Positions 22,808 to 31,053 of a DNA stretch of 64,000 bases are shown piece by piece (within the stretch, counting starts at the first letter, position 1; each line of letters opens with the position of its first letter). A program made the translations under genes and the position numbers. This stretch comes from Vibrio lentus (GTDB taxonomy: Bacteria; Pseudomonadota; Gammaproteobacteria; Enterobacterales; Vibrionaceae). The notes under the pieces were generated by a model that saw only the letters and a program-made list of their open reading frames with translations, did not search any database and had not been told where the DNA came from. Location of the stretch: contig NZ_MCZK01000101.1 of assembly GCF_002875945.1 (NCBI RefSeq), forward strand, positions 1 to 64,000. The letters are read 5' to 3'.

Positions 22808-24025
22808 ATGGCTGGTGTATTGGGAATGATTCTTGCTGGTGGTGAAGGCTCTCGCTTAAGACCTTTAACTGAATCTCGCAGCAAACCCTCGGTTCCTTTC
22901 GGTGGTAGCTACCGCTTAATTGATTTCGCTTTGAACAACTTCGTTAATGCTGATCTGATGAAGATCTATGTATTAACACAATTCAAGTCACAATCACTGT
23001 TCCACCATATGAAAAAAGGTTGGAATATCAGTGGTATAACAGATCGCTTCATTGACCCTATTCCTGCGCAAATGCGTAAAGGAAAGCGTTGGTACGAAGG
23101 CACAGCAGATGCTATCTACCAAAATATGGGCTTTATGGAGTTGGAAGAACCTGATCAAGTATGTATTTTCGGTTCTGACCATATCTATAAAATGGACATC
23201 AAACAGATGCTTGATTTCCATAAAGAGAAGAAAGCAGCACTAACTGTTTCTGCACTGCGCATGCCGCTTGCTGAAGCATCAGAATTCGGTGTTATCGAGG
23301 TTGATGCTGAAGGCCGTATGATTGGCTTTGAAGAGAAACCTGCAAATCCGAAGCCGATTCCAGGCGATCCTGAATCTGCGCTCGTTTCAATGGGCAACTA
23401 CGTGTTCGAAGCAAAAGAGCTTTTTGCCGAACTAACAGAAGATGCAGATAAGCCTGATTCTACTCACGATTTTGGTAAAGATATTATTCCAAACATGTTC
23501 CCACGTGGTGATGTGTTTGTTTATGACTTCAGCACTAACCGCATTACCGGTGAAAAAGAAGAAGTTTACTGGCGCGATGTAGGTACGATTGACGCGTATT
23601 GGCAAGCACATATGGACCTTCTTAAGAAAGATGCACCATTCTCGTTATACAACCGTAAATGGCCTCTACACACTTATTACCCGCCACTACCACCGGCTAC
23701 CTTTACTGACTCGGCAAATGGTCGAATTCAGATCATTGATAGCCTTGTGTGCAGCGGTAGTTATGTTCGCGGTTCGCGCATTGAAAAGAGTGTATTGGGT
23801 TTCCGCAGCAATATCGCATCAGCGTGTGATATCAGCGAGAGTATCTTACTTGGTGATGTGAAAGTTGGCGAAGGTTGTATACTACGTCGCGTTATCATCG
23901 ATAAAGATGCAGACATTGCACCAGGCACTCAAATTGGTGTAAACCTGACAGAAGATAAAAAGCATTACCACGTATCTGACGATGGTGTAGTCGTGATTTC
24001 TAAAGGAGCACGAGTTGGTTACTAA
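22808..24025 (+). CDS. glgC: Glucose-1-phosphate adenylyltransferase
   Basis: Makes ADP-glucose, the committed step of glycogen synthesis. 405 residues starting MAGVLGMILAGGEGSRLRPL, with the nucleotide-binding GGEGSRLRPLTESRSKP motif, VCIFGSDHIYKMD, and a C-terminal left-handed beta-helix (allosteric part). GGAGA ends about five bases before the ATG at 22808 and fixes the start; upstream in-frame codons lack family similarity. Its 3' end contains the ribosome site of glgA, with an 11-bp overlap. Confidence 0.94.
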   Translation: MAGVLGMILAGGEGSRLRPLTESRSKPSVPFGGSYRLIDFALNNFVNADLMKIYVLTQFKSQSLFHHMKKGWNISGITDRFIDPIPAQMRKGKRWYEGTADAIYQNMGFMELEEPDQVCIFGSDHIYKMDIKQMLDFHKEKKAALTVSALRMPLAEASEFGVIEVDAEGRMIGFEEKPANPKPIPGDPESALVSMGNYVFEAKELFAELTEDADKPDSTHDFGKDIIPNMFPRGDVFVYDFSTNRITGEKEEVYWRDVGTIDAYWQAHMDLLKKDAPFSLYNRKWPLHTYYPPLPPATFTDSANGRIQIIDSLVCSGSYVRGSRIEKSVLGFRSNIASACDISESILLGDVKVGEGCILRRVIIDKDADIAPGTQIGVNLTEDKKHYHVSDDGVVVISKGARVGY

Positions 24026-25469
24026 GACTCTCTCGGTACTTTTTGTAGCGTCTGAAGTTGAAGGCTTAATTAAAAGTGGTGGCTTGGCTGATGTAGCCAA
24101 GGCACTGCCTAAAGCGTTACAAACACTCGAGCAAGATGTTCGAGTGACCATCCCCGCTTATCGAAACATCCCAAACATTGATTCAGCAGAAGTCATCTTG
24201 GCTACCGAGCTGGATCATTGGCCTCACACTGCTTATCAAGTTAAGAAATTGAGCGTCGAAGGTGTTCAAGTTTTTGGTATTGAATGTGCCAAGTATTTCG
24301 ATCGCCCTGAGATGTACGCTGAAAATAATCACGCTTATGCCGATAACGGAGAGCGTTTCTCGTTCTTTAGCGCTGCGTGTTTGGATATGCTTCCTAAACT
24401 TGGCTTTCAGCCGGATATCGTCCATGCCAATGATTGGCATACGGGCTTTGTCCCTTTCTTGCTTAAGTCTCGTTATCAACAGCACGACTTTTTTAAAAAT
24501 ACACGCAGCGTAATTTCGATTCACAATGCTGTTTTTAAAGGCGTCTTTTCTTACGAAGAGTTGCAATCTCTGCCTGAAATGCACAGTCATAATGTCCCAG
24601 AAGCAGCGGTAAGTGATACTCACGTGACCATGCTGAAAGCGGGTGTATTGTGTGCCGATAAAGTGAATGCAGTTAGCCCGACTTATGCACAAGAACTGAA
24701 GACGGAATTAGGCAGCCATGGTATGGCGGCTGAATTCCAACACAGATCTGACGACCTGTTAGGTATTTTGAATGGCTGTGATTACGGTACATGGAACCCG
24801 GAAACGGATGCGTTCCTGCCTCGCAAATACAAAGCGACCAAGCACAGCATGGTTCGCGGGAAATCGGCTTGTAAGCAAAAGCTGCAACAAGATGTCGGTC
24901 TACCCGTTATCGATTGTGCTGTGTACGGAATGGTTTGCCGACTGACCAATCAAAAAGGCGTTCATTACCTATTGCCAATCATCGAGCAATTCTTGAAGAA
25001 CGACTTGCAAATTGTGATTGTGGGTACAGGCGATCCTGTATTGGCGAGTCAGCTAAAAGAGTTGTCGGCACTTCACTCAGACAAGTTCTCGTTTGTTGAA
25101 GCGTATAACAACGAATTAGCGCACTTGGTCGAGGCCGGTTCAGATTTCTTCTTGATGCCTTCTGAGTTTGAGCCTTGTGGCTTAAATCAAATCTACAGCA
25201 TGGCTTACGGTACGTTACCAATTGTTCGTTCTGTCGGTGGTTTAAAAGACAGCGTGAATGATTACGATCAGAATCCTGAAGTCGCGACTGGTTTTGCTTT
25301 TGATGAACCGACACCACAAGCGTTACTGGCTGTGTTACATCGTTCATTATTGCTCTATGCACAAAACCCATCTGAAATTAAGCGTGTTCAGCTTTATGCC
25401 ATGCAACAAGATTTTAGTTGGGAAGATGCCGCAAAAGAGTATCTTGCAATGTACCATTCTGCACTTTAA
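24015..25469 (+). CDS. glgA: Glycogen synthase (TTG start)
   Basis: GT5 family enzyme adding glucose from ADP-glucose to glycogen. 484 residues: N-terminal KSGGLADVAKALP motif (ADP-glucose binding), FFSAACLDMLP, HANDWHTGFVP, and C-terminal GT-B half with MPSEFEPCGLNQIYSMAYGT. The start is a TTG at 24015 placed six bases after AAGGAG (24003-24008) inside the end of glgC; no ATG or GTG occurs before the conserved core, so the TTG start is well supported. Coupled translation with glgC would keep both enzymes in step. Confidence 0.93.
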   Translation: MVTKTLSVLFVASEVEGLIKSGGLADVAKALPKALQTLEQDVRVTIPAYRNIPNIDSAEVILATELDHWPHTAYQVKKLSVEGVQVFGIECAKYFDRPEMYAENNHAYADNGERFSFFSAACLDMLPKLGFQPDIVHANDWHTGFVPFLLKSRYQQHDFFKNTRSVISIHNAVFKGVFSYEELQSLPEMHSHNVPEAAVSDTHVTMLKAGVLCADKVNAVSPTYAQELKTELGSHGMAAEFQHRSDDLLGILNGCDYGTWNPETDAFLPRKYKATKHSMVRGKSACKQKLQQDVGLPVIDCAVYGMVCRLTNQKGVHYLLPIIEQFLKNDLQIVIVGTGDPVLASQLKELSALHSDKFSFVEAYNNELAHLVEAGSDFFLMPSEFEPCGLNQIYSMAYGTLPIVRSVGGLKDSVNDYDQNPEVATGFAFDEPTPQALLAVLHRSLLLYAQNPSEIKRVQLYAMQQDFSWEDAAKEYLAMYHSAL

Positions 25470-25525
25470 CTCGCTGAAATAGTTTTAAAATTAAGCTGAT
25501 AGCTAGTAATAGTTTGTAATGAAAG

Positions 25526-25555
25526 AAGGCGCTCTGAGACTAGAGTGCCTTTTTG
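25526..25555 (+). terminator. Intrinsic terminator of glgCA
   Basis: 10-bp stem AAGGCGCTCT/AGAGTGCCTT with one G-T pair and a T-run. Confidence 0.87.
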
Positions 25556-25755
25556 TTTTCTGGTCAGAACACATCACGTTTACGAAGACAAAACTTGCAA
25601 ACTCATTTTAGTCAGGTAAAAAAGGTGGGGCAGGTATTCACATGACTAATGTTAGGTTTGACACTATTATCACTTAAAGTTCTTAATAGCGTGATATCCT
25701 TAGCCATCGCCTCGTGATGAGGCATAGCTCCATTATTATAATTAAAGCGATAGGT

Positions 25756-26553
25756 ATGTCTGAGAGTTTATTATTTCATAAAACATTTACTCACCCTACG
25801 AGCGATGAATGGGTTGTGTTTGTGCATGGCGCGGGAGGCAGCTCCTCAATCTGGTTCAAGCAGATCAAAGCGTATAAACAACATTTCAACTTGCTTCTCA
25901 TTGATCTGAGAGGGCATGGTAAGTCAGACAATATTTTAAAAGAGCTGATAGCGAACCGCTATACGTTCAAATCGGTCACACTTGATATCCTCAAAGTACT
26001 GGATCATCTAAAAATCCGCTCAGCGCATTTCGTTGGTATGTCTCTTGGGACAATTATTGTTCGCAACGTAGCAGAATTAGCCGCGGGACGCGTGCGTTCA
26101 ATGGTACTTGGTGGGGCGGTGACTAAGCTCAATACCCGTTCTCAAGTATTAATAAAGCTGGGTAATTTAAGCAAACACATCATTCCATACATGTGGCTGT
26201 ACAGTCTTTTTGCTTATGTTGTCATGCCGCAGAAGAGCCAAAAAGAATCTCGCCATCTATTTATCCGCGAAGCCAAGAAACTGTGTCAAAAAGAGTTTAA
26301 ACGCTGGTTTATCCTAACTGCTGATGTGAACCCTCTTATGAAGTACTTCAAAGATAGAGAGTTGCCGATCCCAACCCTTTACTTGATGGGAGAACGTGAC
26401 TACATGTTCATCAAACCCGTAAAAGAGATGGTTGCAGCGCACGAGTCGAGTGAGTTAGTAGAAATAGCGAATTGCGGACATGTGTGTAATGTTGAAAATC
26501 CTGAAGAGTTCAACCAACGTTCTATCGCGTTTATTCAAAAACAAATCCAGTGA
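25756..26553 (+). CDS. Alpha/beta-fold hydrolase
   Basis: 265-residue predicted cytoplasmic hydrolase. Oxyanion-hole motif VHGAGG, nucleophile elbow GMSLG (S96), acid in MGERDYMF and catalytic histidine in NCGHVCNVENPEEF form a full catalytic set. Substrate unknown; the family includes esterases and C-C hydrolases. The ATG at 25756 precedes the family-like part; an in-frame GTG/ATG pair at 25714-25719 would add 14 residues rich in isoleucine and is less likely. Stands alone between the glgCA terminator and a bidirectional terminator. Confidence 0.82.
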   Translation: MSESLLFHKTFTHPTSDEWVVFVHGAGGSSSIWFKQIKAYKQHFNLLLIDLRGHGKSDNILKELIANRYTFKSVTLDILKVLDHLKIRSAHFVGMSLGTIIVRNVAELAAGRVRSMVLGGAVTKLNTRSQVLIKLGNLSKHIIPYMWLYSLFAYVVMPQKSQKESRHLFIREAKKLCQKEFKRWFILTADVNPLMKYFKDRELPIPTLYLMGERDYMFIKPVKEMVAAHESSELVEIANCGHVCNVENPEEFNQRSIAFIQKQIQ

Positions 26554-26594
26554 TTCTCTTGGTTCGCTATCAGAACAAATAAATCGAATTAAAT

Positions 26595-26628
26595 AAAAAC
26601 GGGAAGCTAGTATTAGCTTCCCGTTTTT
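26595..26628. terminator. Bidirectional terminator between hydrolase and DUF2007 gene
   Basis: AAAAACGGGAAGCTA, short loop, TAGCTTCCCGTTTTT: 15-bp perfect stem. Confidence 0.93.
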
Positions 26629-26660
26629 ATTTTGAGGGAGGAGTATCGTTCGTTATGTTC

Positions 26661-26978
26661 TTATTCTGGTGATGCCGCGCCACATTGCCAGCAAGAACCG
26701 AATTGCGCTTCGTTGACTTCATGGCATTCACCACAACGCCACTCTTCATAGATGATCGAATCTTGCTGTTTTTGGTAGTCATTGACGATCGCGCGGGCTT
26801 TACTGGCCAATTCTGGCTCATATAACCATACGTAAGGGTCAGTTTCCTCAGTGAATGGGATTTCCCCTTTCAAACCGAACAAACCCTCACCACGGACTTC
26901 ACACGCAATATTCTCACTTTCTAACAATCCACAGATGATATGGGCTTCTGTAGGATTCGATGCACTGAAGATTTTCAT
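26661..26978 (-). CDS. DUF2007 protein with C-terminal zinc ribbon
   Basis: 105-residue protein. Residues 1-70 match the DUF2007 fold (SNPTEAHIICGLLESENIACEV), an ACT-like putative signal-sensing domain; residues 80-100 form a zinc ribbon with C82, C85, C96 and C99 (CGEC...CWQC). The function of the family is unknown. It lies 29 bp after the VTT-domain gene in the same direction and is probably cotranscribed with it. Confidence 0.83.
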   Translation of the reverse strand: MKIFSASNPTEAHIICGLLESENIACEVRGEGLFGLKGEIPFTEETDPYVWLYEPELASKARAIVNDYQKQQDSIIYEEWRCGECHEVNEAQFGSCWQCGAASPE

Positions 26979-27007
26979 TGAAATAGAACCTTATTCGGCT
27001 TTGGATT

Positions 27008-27688
27008 TTAGTCAGCGACAGGTGCTGAGCGAAACTTACTCATCAACCATTTAGCAATAATTGGGAATACCCCCAACAAAGCAAACGACAATAATACTGA
27101 AGGAGATACGATACCCGAAAGTGAATCAATTTCTGCGAGTTGAGTACCAGCATTCAAGAAAACCGCAGTGCCTGGCAACATCCCTATTTGGCTCGTGATG
27201 TAGTAACGAGTCACCGACATTGGGGTTAAGCCCATTAACAGATTGATAAGGAAAAATGGGAAAACAGGAATCAGACGCAGAGAGAATAAGTAAAATGCCC
27301 CGTCTTTTTCAACGCCCTTGTTAATCGTTGCTAACTTGTCGCCAAACTTGGTTTGGATCCAGTCACGTAACAGGTAACGGCTACTTAAGAAGGCGAGGGT
27401 TGCACCAATAGCACTCGCGAAAGACACCAGCAGTAAACTGTTCCAGAAACCAAACAGCGCAGCACCTAAGAGTGTAACAACCGCAGCGCCAGGGATTGAG
27501 AAAGCCGTGATCATGACATAGGCGGCGAAGTAAATCGCTGCAGCGGCAATAAAATTGCTCTCGATGTAGTCATTCAAAACAGCTTGTTGAGCTTTCGCAT
27601 TCTCAAGTGTTAGGTATTGGCCGAAATTGACGCCTAATAAGACGATGGTTACGACCAACACGATACCCAATATCATTTTCTTACTCAT
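27008..27688 (-). CDS. TVP38/TMEM64 (VTT/DedA superfamily) membrane protein
   Basis: 226-residue inner-membrane protein with about five to six hydrophobic segments and the VTT-domain pattern FSIPGAAVVTLLGAALFGFW followed by FLSSRYLLRDW and RLIPVFPFFLINLLMGLT. Relatives of the DedA superfamily act in lipid scrambling or carrier recycling; this subgroup is uncharacterised. AGAGGAAG ends five bases before the ATG at 27688; the 31-residue extension to 27781 would cross a terminator and is rejected. Confidence 0.86.
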   Translation of the reverse strand: MSKKMILGIVLVVTIVLLGVNFGQYLTLENAKAQQAVLNDYIESNFIAAAAIYFAAYVMITAFSIPGAAVVTLLGAALFGFWNSLLLVSFASAIGATLAFLSSRYLLRDWIQTKFGDKLATINKGVEKDGAFYLFSLRLIPVFPFFLINLLMGLTPMSVTRYYITSQIGMLPGTAVFLNAGTQLAEIDSLSGIVSPSVLLSFALLGVFPIIAKWLMSKFRSAPVAD

Positions 27689-27767
27689 TGATACTTCCTC
27701 TAATTTTTCAATGCATACCATTAGTATAGATAGACAGGCAAAGCATAGATTAACTTTCAACAGATAT

Positions 27768-27793
27768 AAAAAAAGCCGCAAGAATGCGGCTTA
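27768..27793 (-). terminator. Intrinsic terminator of tfoY
   Basis: Read leftwards: AAGCCGCA, TTCT loop, TGCGGCTT and seven T, 29 bp after the tfoY stop and upstream of the VTT gene. Confidence 0.9.
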
Positions 27794-27821
27794 GTTATGT
27801 AGATAGATTGAACTGACAATA

Positions 27822-28412
27822 TTAATTGACGCGACTGATAAGCTCTTCACGACGTTGCTGCGGTATAACAGACCAATGAGTACCATTGATCGCACCTTCA
27901 AGCGCCCAAAGCAGCTCAATGCTGACAGAGGAAGCATGCGATTCCTTGATGGCGTTAAATGCGTTTACAGAGCCAGATTCATATAAACATTCTACGGAAT
28001 CGATCCCCGCCTTTTTCAACATACGCTCGGTAGCCAGTCGAAGGTTAGGGAGGTCCTTTAGTCGAGTTGGCTTAGCAGAAGACTGCTCAGCTTTCTCTTC
28101 TTTAGCAAAACCCAGAGACGTCGTAGCAAGCTGCAAGATTTTTTCTTGGTCTTGCCACAAACCTTCCGGCAATGCGAAATACTTAGTGACGACAGGGAAA
28201 CCACGTTTTTTGTAGACGTATGGTTGAAACCCTTGTTGCTCGAATTGCTTTGTTGTGTCTTTGTCCGCTCTTATGTGCAGCTGGTCATTTACAACCAGAG
28301 CAAACATAGTGTCATCAGCAAAAAGCCCGAATCCACCAAACATTGAGCGTGATTTTATTTTTCCTAGGGGCTCAAATAATTTCATTGAGTCCTTTAGTAT
28401 CGGTTTATCCAT
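27822..28412 (-). CDS. tfoY: TfoX-family regulator, TfoY type
   Basis: 196-residue regulator with TfoX N-terminal domain (about 10-100, [20 protein letters not shown]) and TfoX C-terminal domain (about 115-196, [18 protein letters not shown]). TfoX drives chitin-induced competence and type VI secretion in Vibrio; the paralogue TfoY controls type VI secretion, motility and defence. Calling this TfoY rather than TfoX rests on context: it has an upstream c-di-GMP-I riboswitch and lies beside purR/torD, as V. cholerae tfoY does. The ATG has only a weak ribosome site, consistent with riboswitch-dependent translation. Confidence 0.9.
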   Translation of the reverse strand: MDKPILKDSMKLFEPLGKIKSRSMFGGFGLFADDTMFALVVNDQLHIRADKDTTKQFEQQGFQPYVYKKRGFPVVTKYFALPEGLWQDQEKILQLATTSLGFAKEEKAEQSSAKPTRLKDLPNLRLATERMLKKAGIDSVECLYESGSVNAFNAIKESHASSVSIELLWALEGAINGTHWSVIPQQRREELISRVN

Positions 28413-28506
28413 GTTATTTATCTCGGTGTATTTGAACTACGCCACCAAATAAGCAGGTCCGAGAGATTAGCAAAATGTTGCAATTAAATTGTCAATAAGC
28501 CGTAAA

Positions 28507-28524
28507 TTACTAAATTGTTAGTAA
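28507..28524 (-). promoter_or_regulatory. Hairpin in tfoY leader, possible expression platform
   Basis: Perfect 7-bp inverted repeat TTACTAA, ATTG loop, TTAGTAA between aptamer and tfoY start. AT-rich and without T-run, so not a clear terminator; it may take part in the switch or be incidental. Confidence 0.35.
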
Positions 28525-28537
28525 CTACTGCATTTTG

Positions 28538-28626
28538 CCATCGGTAACCCCGCTACCATACCAACGAGTGGTTTAGGCCGGAAGCTTTGCGTCTCACTCT
28601 TTCGAGTGGTTTGCCCTGTGCGTGAC
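28538..28626 (-). promoter_or_regulatory. Cyclic-di-GMP-I (GEMM-I) riboswitch upstream of tfoY
   Basis: On the minus strand the 89-nt element shows the GEMM-I signature: GTCACGCACAGGGCAAACC, the P2 hairpin capped by a GAAA tetraloop (CACTCGAAAGAGTG), the GACGCAAAGC junction, CCGGCCTAAACC receptor strand, and the closing GGTAGCGGGGTTACCGATGG. I recognise it as nearly identical to the V. cholerae Vc2 aptamer, which also precedes tfoY. It should link c-di-GMP level to TfoY production. Confidence 0.95.
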
Positions 28627-28743
28627 TGACTTAATAGAATAAAGTTTTTGTTGAATGAGGCTCACACCTGATATTTCAAAATGTGATATTGCTTCAATTA
28701 ATGATCTTGGTGTTATGCAACTGGGTTTACTTTGGCTGCTTAT

Positions 28744-28770
28744 AAAAAAAGCGCACCCAAAGGTGCGCTT
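28744..28770 (-). terminator. Intrinsic terminator of purR
   Basis: Read leftwards: AAGCGCACC, TTTG loop, GGTGCGCTT and a T-run of seven, 26 bp after the purR stop. Confidence 0.9.
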
Positions 28771-28795
28771 AATGAAATTAAACTCGATTTATCAA

Positions 28796-29800
28796 TTAAT
28801 TTAACGTTTTAACTGTGCTTCGTTCAACAATTTCAGGATGCATTTCGAAGACACGTTTTTCATGATCTTTATCTTTAATGCGTTCCAATAAAATTTCGAA
28901 TGCATTTTTACCAACACGACGTTTAGGTTGGTGAACCGTCGTCAATGGTGGAGAGAAGTATTCTGCAAGTTCAATGTTGTCGTAACCGATAACCGAAATA
29001 TCTTCAGGAATACGAATGCCTTGCTGTTGCAGGCGACTCATTAGGCCAAGTGCCATTGTGTCGTTAAAACAGAACACAGCGGTAGGGCGATCTTCCATCT
29101 GAGCGATTTTATCAGCCGCAAGTACAGCGGTATCACACTCGAAGTTACCTTCAATGATGAGCTTTTCGTCGGTTGCGACCTTCGCTTCATTGAGTGCGCG
29201 TTTGTAACCCGCGATGCGTTCTACACATGCTGCTTTGTCTAAGTGGCCACTTAAACAAGCAATCTTTGTGTGACCACGTTCTAGCAGGTACTTGGTTGCT
29301 AGATAGCCGCCTTCTTCAGAGTTATCGATGATCTTATCAGCCTGAGAGGTTTCAGGGCCCCAATCCATGACAACTTTTGGGATATCAGCATGGCGATCTA
29401 ACATGCCACGAAGTTCTTCTGTTAAGTCAGAACACATAACCAAGATGCCATCTACACGTTTTTCTGCAAGCATTCGAATGTAGTCACGTTGCTTCTCATA
29501 GATACCACCCGTGTTACACAGAATCAAAGTGTAACCTTGACGGTAGCAGTAGCTTTCAACACCATCGATCACTTCAGAGAAGAAGAGGTTTGTTGATTGA
29601 GTCACTAGCATGCCGATAGTACGTGTTGAATTGCATTTCAAGCTACGAGCAACAGCACTTGGCGCGTAGTTTAATTCGTCTACGGCTTTGTTTACTTTCT
29701 CTTGAGTCGCTTCTGCAACAAAACGCGTTTTGTTGATTACGTGAGAAACGGTGGTAGTTGATACGCCTGCTAAGCGAGCGACATCTTTTATAGTGGCCAT
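28796..29800 (-). CDS. purR: HTH-type transcriptional repressor PurR
   Basis: LacI-family repressor of purine nucleotide synthesis genes; corepressors are hypoxanthine and guanine. 334 residues: N-terminal helix-turn-helix ([28 protein letters not shown]), hinge helix (SAVARSLK) and periplasmic-binding-like effector domain. The close match to E. coli PurR includes the region around [12 protein letters not shown]. Monocistronic with its own terminator. In V. cholerae purR is likewise next to tfoY. Confidence 0.93.
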   Translation of the reverse strand: MATIKDVARLAGVSTTTVSHVINKTRFVAEATQEKVNKAVDELNYAPSAVARSLKCNSTRTIGMLVTQSTNLFFSEVIDGVESYCYRQGYTLILCNTGGIYEKQRDYIRMLAEKRVDGILVMCSDLTEELRGMLDRHADIPKVVMDWGPETSQADKIIDNSEEGGYLATKYLLERGHTKIACLSGHLDKAACVERIAGYKRALNEAKVATDEKLIIEGNFECDTAVLAADKIAQMEDRPTAVFCFNDTMALGLMSRLQQQGIRIPEDISVIGYDNIELAEYFSPPLTTVHQPKRRVGKNAFEILLERIKDKDHEKRVFEMHPEIVERSTVKTLN

Positions 29801-29913
29801 GGTTTTATCCTATTAGAAGCTACTTTCCCAAAGTACGGAATAAAGTAGCCGTTAAGCTACCTAACTAAGAGCTTAAATTTGTAGGGCTCTTTGGGGTATT
29901 AAAGTGCTAAAAA

Positions 29914-29940
29914 ACAAAAAACCGCTATTGAGCGGCTTGT
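29914..29940 (-). terminator. Second leftward terminator upstream of purR
   Basis: Read leftwards: CCGCT, CAAT, AGCGG, then TTTTTTG. It lies 114 bp before the purR start, so it would end torD read-through or attenuate a long purR leader. Confidence 0.7.
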
Positions 29941-30047
29941 CTTAACACCGAAATGCTCTGAACTTAAATAAGCATAGCATTTCGTGAATGTTTCATATTT
30001 TATCGTTTGCGGTCACAATTTTAGACTGACTAGAAATTACTCGCAAT

Positions 30048-30077
30048 AAAATTCACCCAGAAATCTGGGTGAATTGT
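30048..30077 (-). terminator. Terminator of torD
   Basis: 11-bp perfect repeat AATTCACCCAG/CTGGGTGAATT with a 4-base loop, read leftwards ending in TTTT; 41 bp past torD. Confidence 0.75.
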
Positions 30078-30117
30078 CACATTCTATTGAATTTGTTTAC
30101 TTAATCATCAGCGAATC

Positions 30118-30765
30118 TTATTCACCCGCTAAATACTGAGTGTCCAGATTACAGAAGGCAACGAGAAGAGAGGCAACCGATGCATAGAAACCGAATGAAT
30201 CGATCTCACGACATCTAGCGTTGAACTTTGGTACCCAAGTAAGAAGTTGTTGTTCAATAAACTGTTGTTGAACAGCGAACGATTTTTCTAATTCTTCTTC
30301 AAGCTCAGTTTCATTTGAACGGATGATGAGATTACCAAGGAAATCAAGCTCGATAGCAATGTGGTCTGCTGGCTCTTTTAGATCTTGGTTTACCACCAAG
30401 TTGTGCTTAGCCATGATGTCTTCCATGTCTTTAGCTGGCTTGTCGTTTAACAGACCCGTTTCGCCGATATACATTGAAGCGTAAGGTAGAGCACCATGTT
30501 TATCTGTCTTTAAGAATAGATCGCAGAAGTCAGCAGACAGTTCTAGTTGGGCATCTTCACGTGTTTGTAGACGGTTCAATGCGTCTACCAGTTGATCAAT
30601 CGCAGGCTTAAGTGTTTCGTTTTCGCCTAAACCAGTCAGAAAAGAACGAATCTCAACAGAGTGGTAGTGATCGAGTTCTTCTTGTGTGAGCTCTTTAGCG
30701 AACAAGCTTGATAGCCACCAGTATATTTCAGCTCTTTGTTCGTTGAATGCTTTCGTATCTTTCAT
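30118..30765 (-). CDS. torD: Molecular chaperone TorD
   Basis: Cytoplasmic chaperone that binds the twin-arginine signal and apo-form of TMAO reductase TorA and helps insert the molybdenum cofactor. 215 residues, all-helical, with family features such as [18 protein letters not shown] and the conserved [16 protein letters not shown] motif. It is divergent from torR with a 288-bp gap. No torA, torC or torS occurs in the window, so its client must be encoded elsewhere. Confidence 0.92.
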   Translation of the reverse strand: MKDTKAFNEQRAEIYWWLSSLFAKELTQEELDHYHSVEIRSFLTGLGENETLKPAIDQLVDALNRLQTREDAQLELSADFCDLFLKTDKHGALPYASMYIGETGLLNDKPAKDMEDIMAKHNLVVNQDLKEPADHIAIELDFLGNLIIRSNETELEEELEKSFAVQQQFIEQQLLTWVPKFNARCREIDSFGFYASVASLLVAFCNLDTQYLAGE

Positions 30766-31053
30766 TTCATAGATCCTGATTTAGTCTTGTGATGTTTATA
30801 TACCCAAGCATCGTGAAGTCATTTGGGCATAAGCACACCAAGGCTCAATAACAAGGTTATTTGCTAAACGCAAAGTGGCTCGTTAGTCGTAATGCCTATA
30901 TTGAATTGCGATGGACGATAAATAGCAAGGTTTTAGATTGTCTTGTATCAAAAAAGATTCATGTTTCTCGCTTTTATCTGCTGTACCACTAGAATTGTTA
31001 CTAGTTATGAATAGAATGGTTACTGAAACTATTAAATAAGAAAAGTGGTGTAG

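Larger units (their letters stand above)
28413..28795. other. purR/tfoY intergenic region with riboswitch leader
   Basis: 383 bp. From right to left it holds the purR terminator (28744-28770), a promoter region for tfoY, the c-di-GMP-I aptamer (28538-28626), a TTACTAA/TTAGTAA hairpin (28507-28524) and about 95 nt of leader to the tfoY ATG. Confidence 0.7.
29801..30117. other. torD/purR intergenic region
   Basis: 317 bp between two leftward genes, containing two tandem leftward terminator-like hairpins (30048-30077 and 29914-29940) and the purR promoter, probably between 29810 and 29910. A CGTTTGCG octamer at about 30004 resembles half of a PurR operator but is not convincing. Confidence 0.55.

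Noticed and set aside
24183..24692. 169-codon minus-strand open frame inside glgA
   Set aside because: Fully contained in a well-supported glgA; sequence shows no domain and no independent start signals.
22808..25469. Glycogen genes as horizontally acquired island
   Set aside because: Composition and codon use match neighbours and flanks are core genes; no mobile-element marks.
30000..30015. PurR operator upstream of purR (CGTTTGCG)
   Set aside because: Only half of the palindromic PurR consensus is present and it lies beyond the second terminator from purR.
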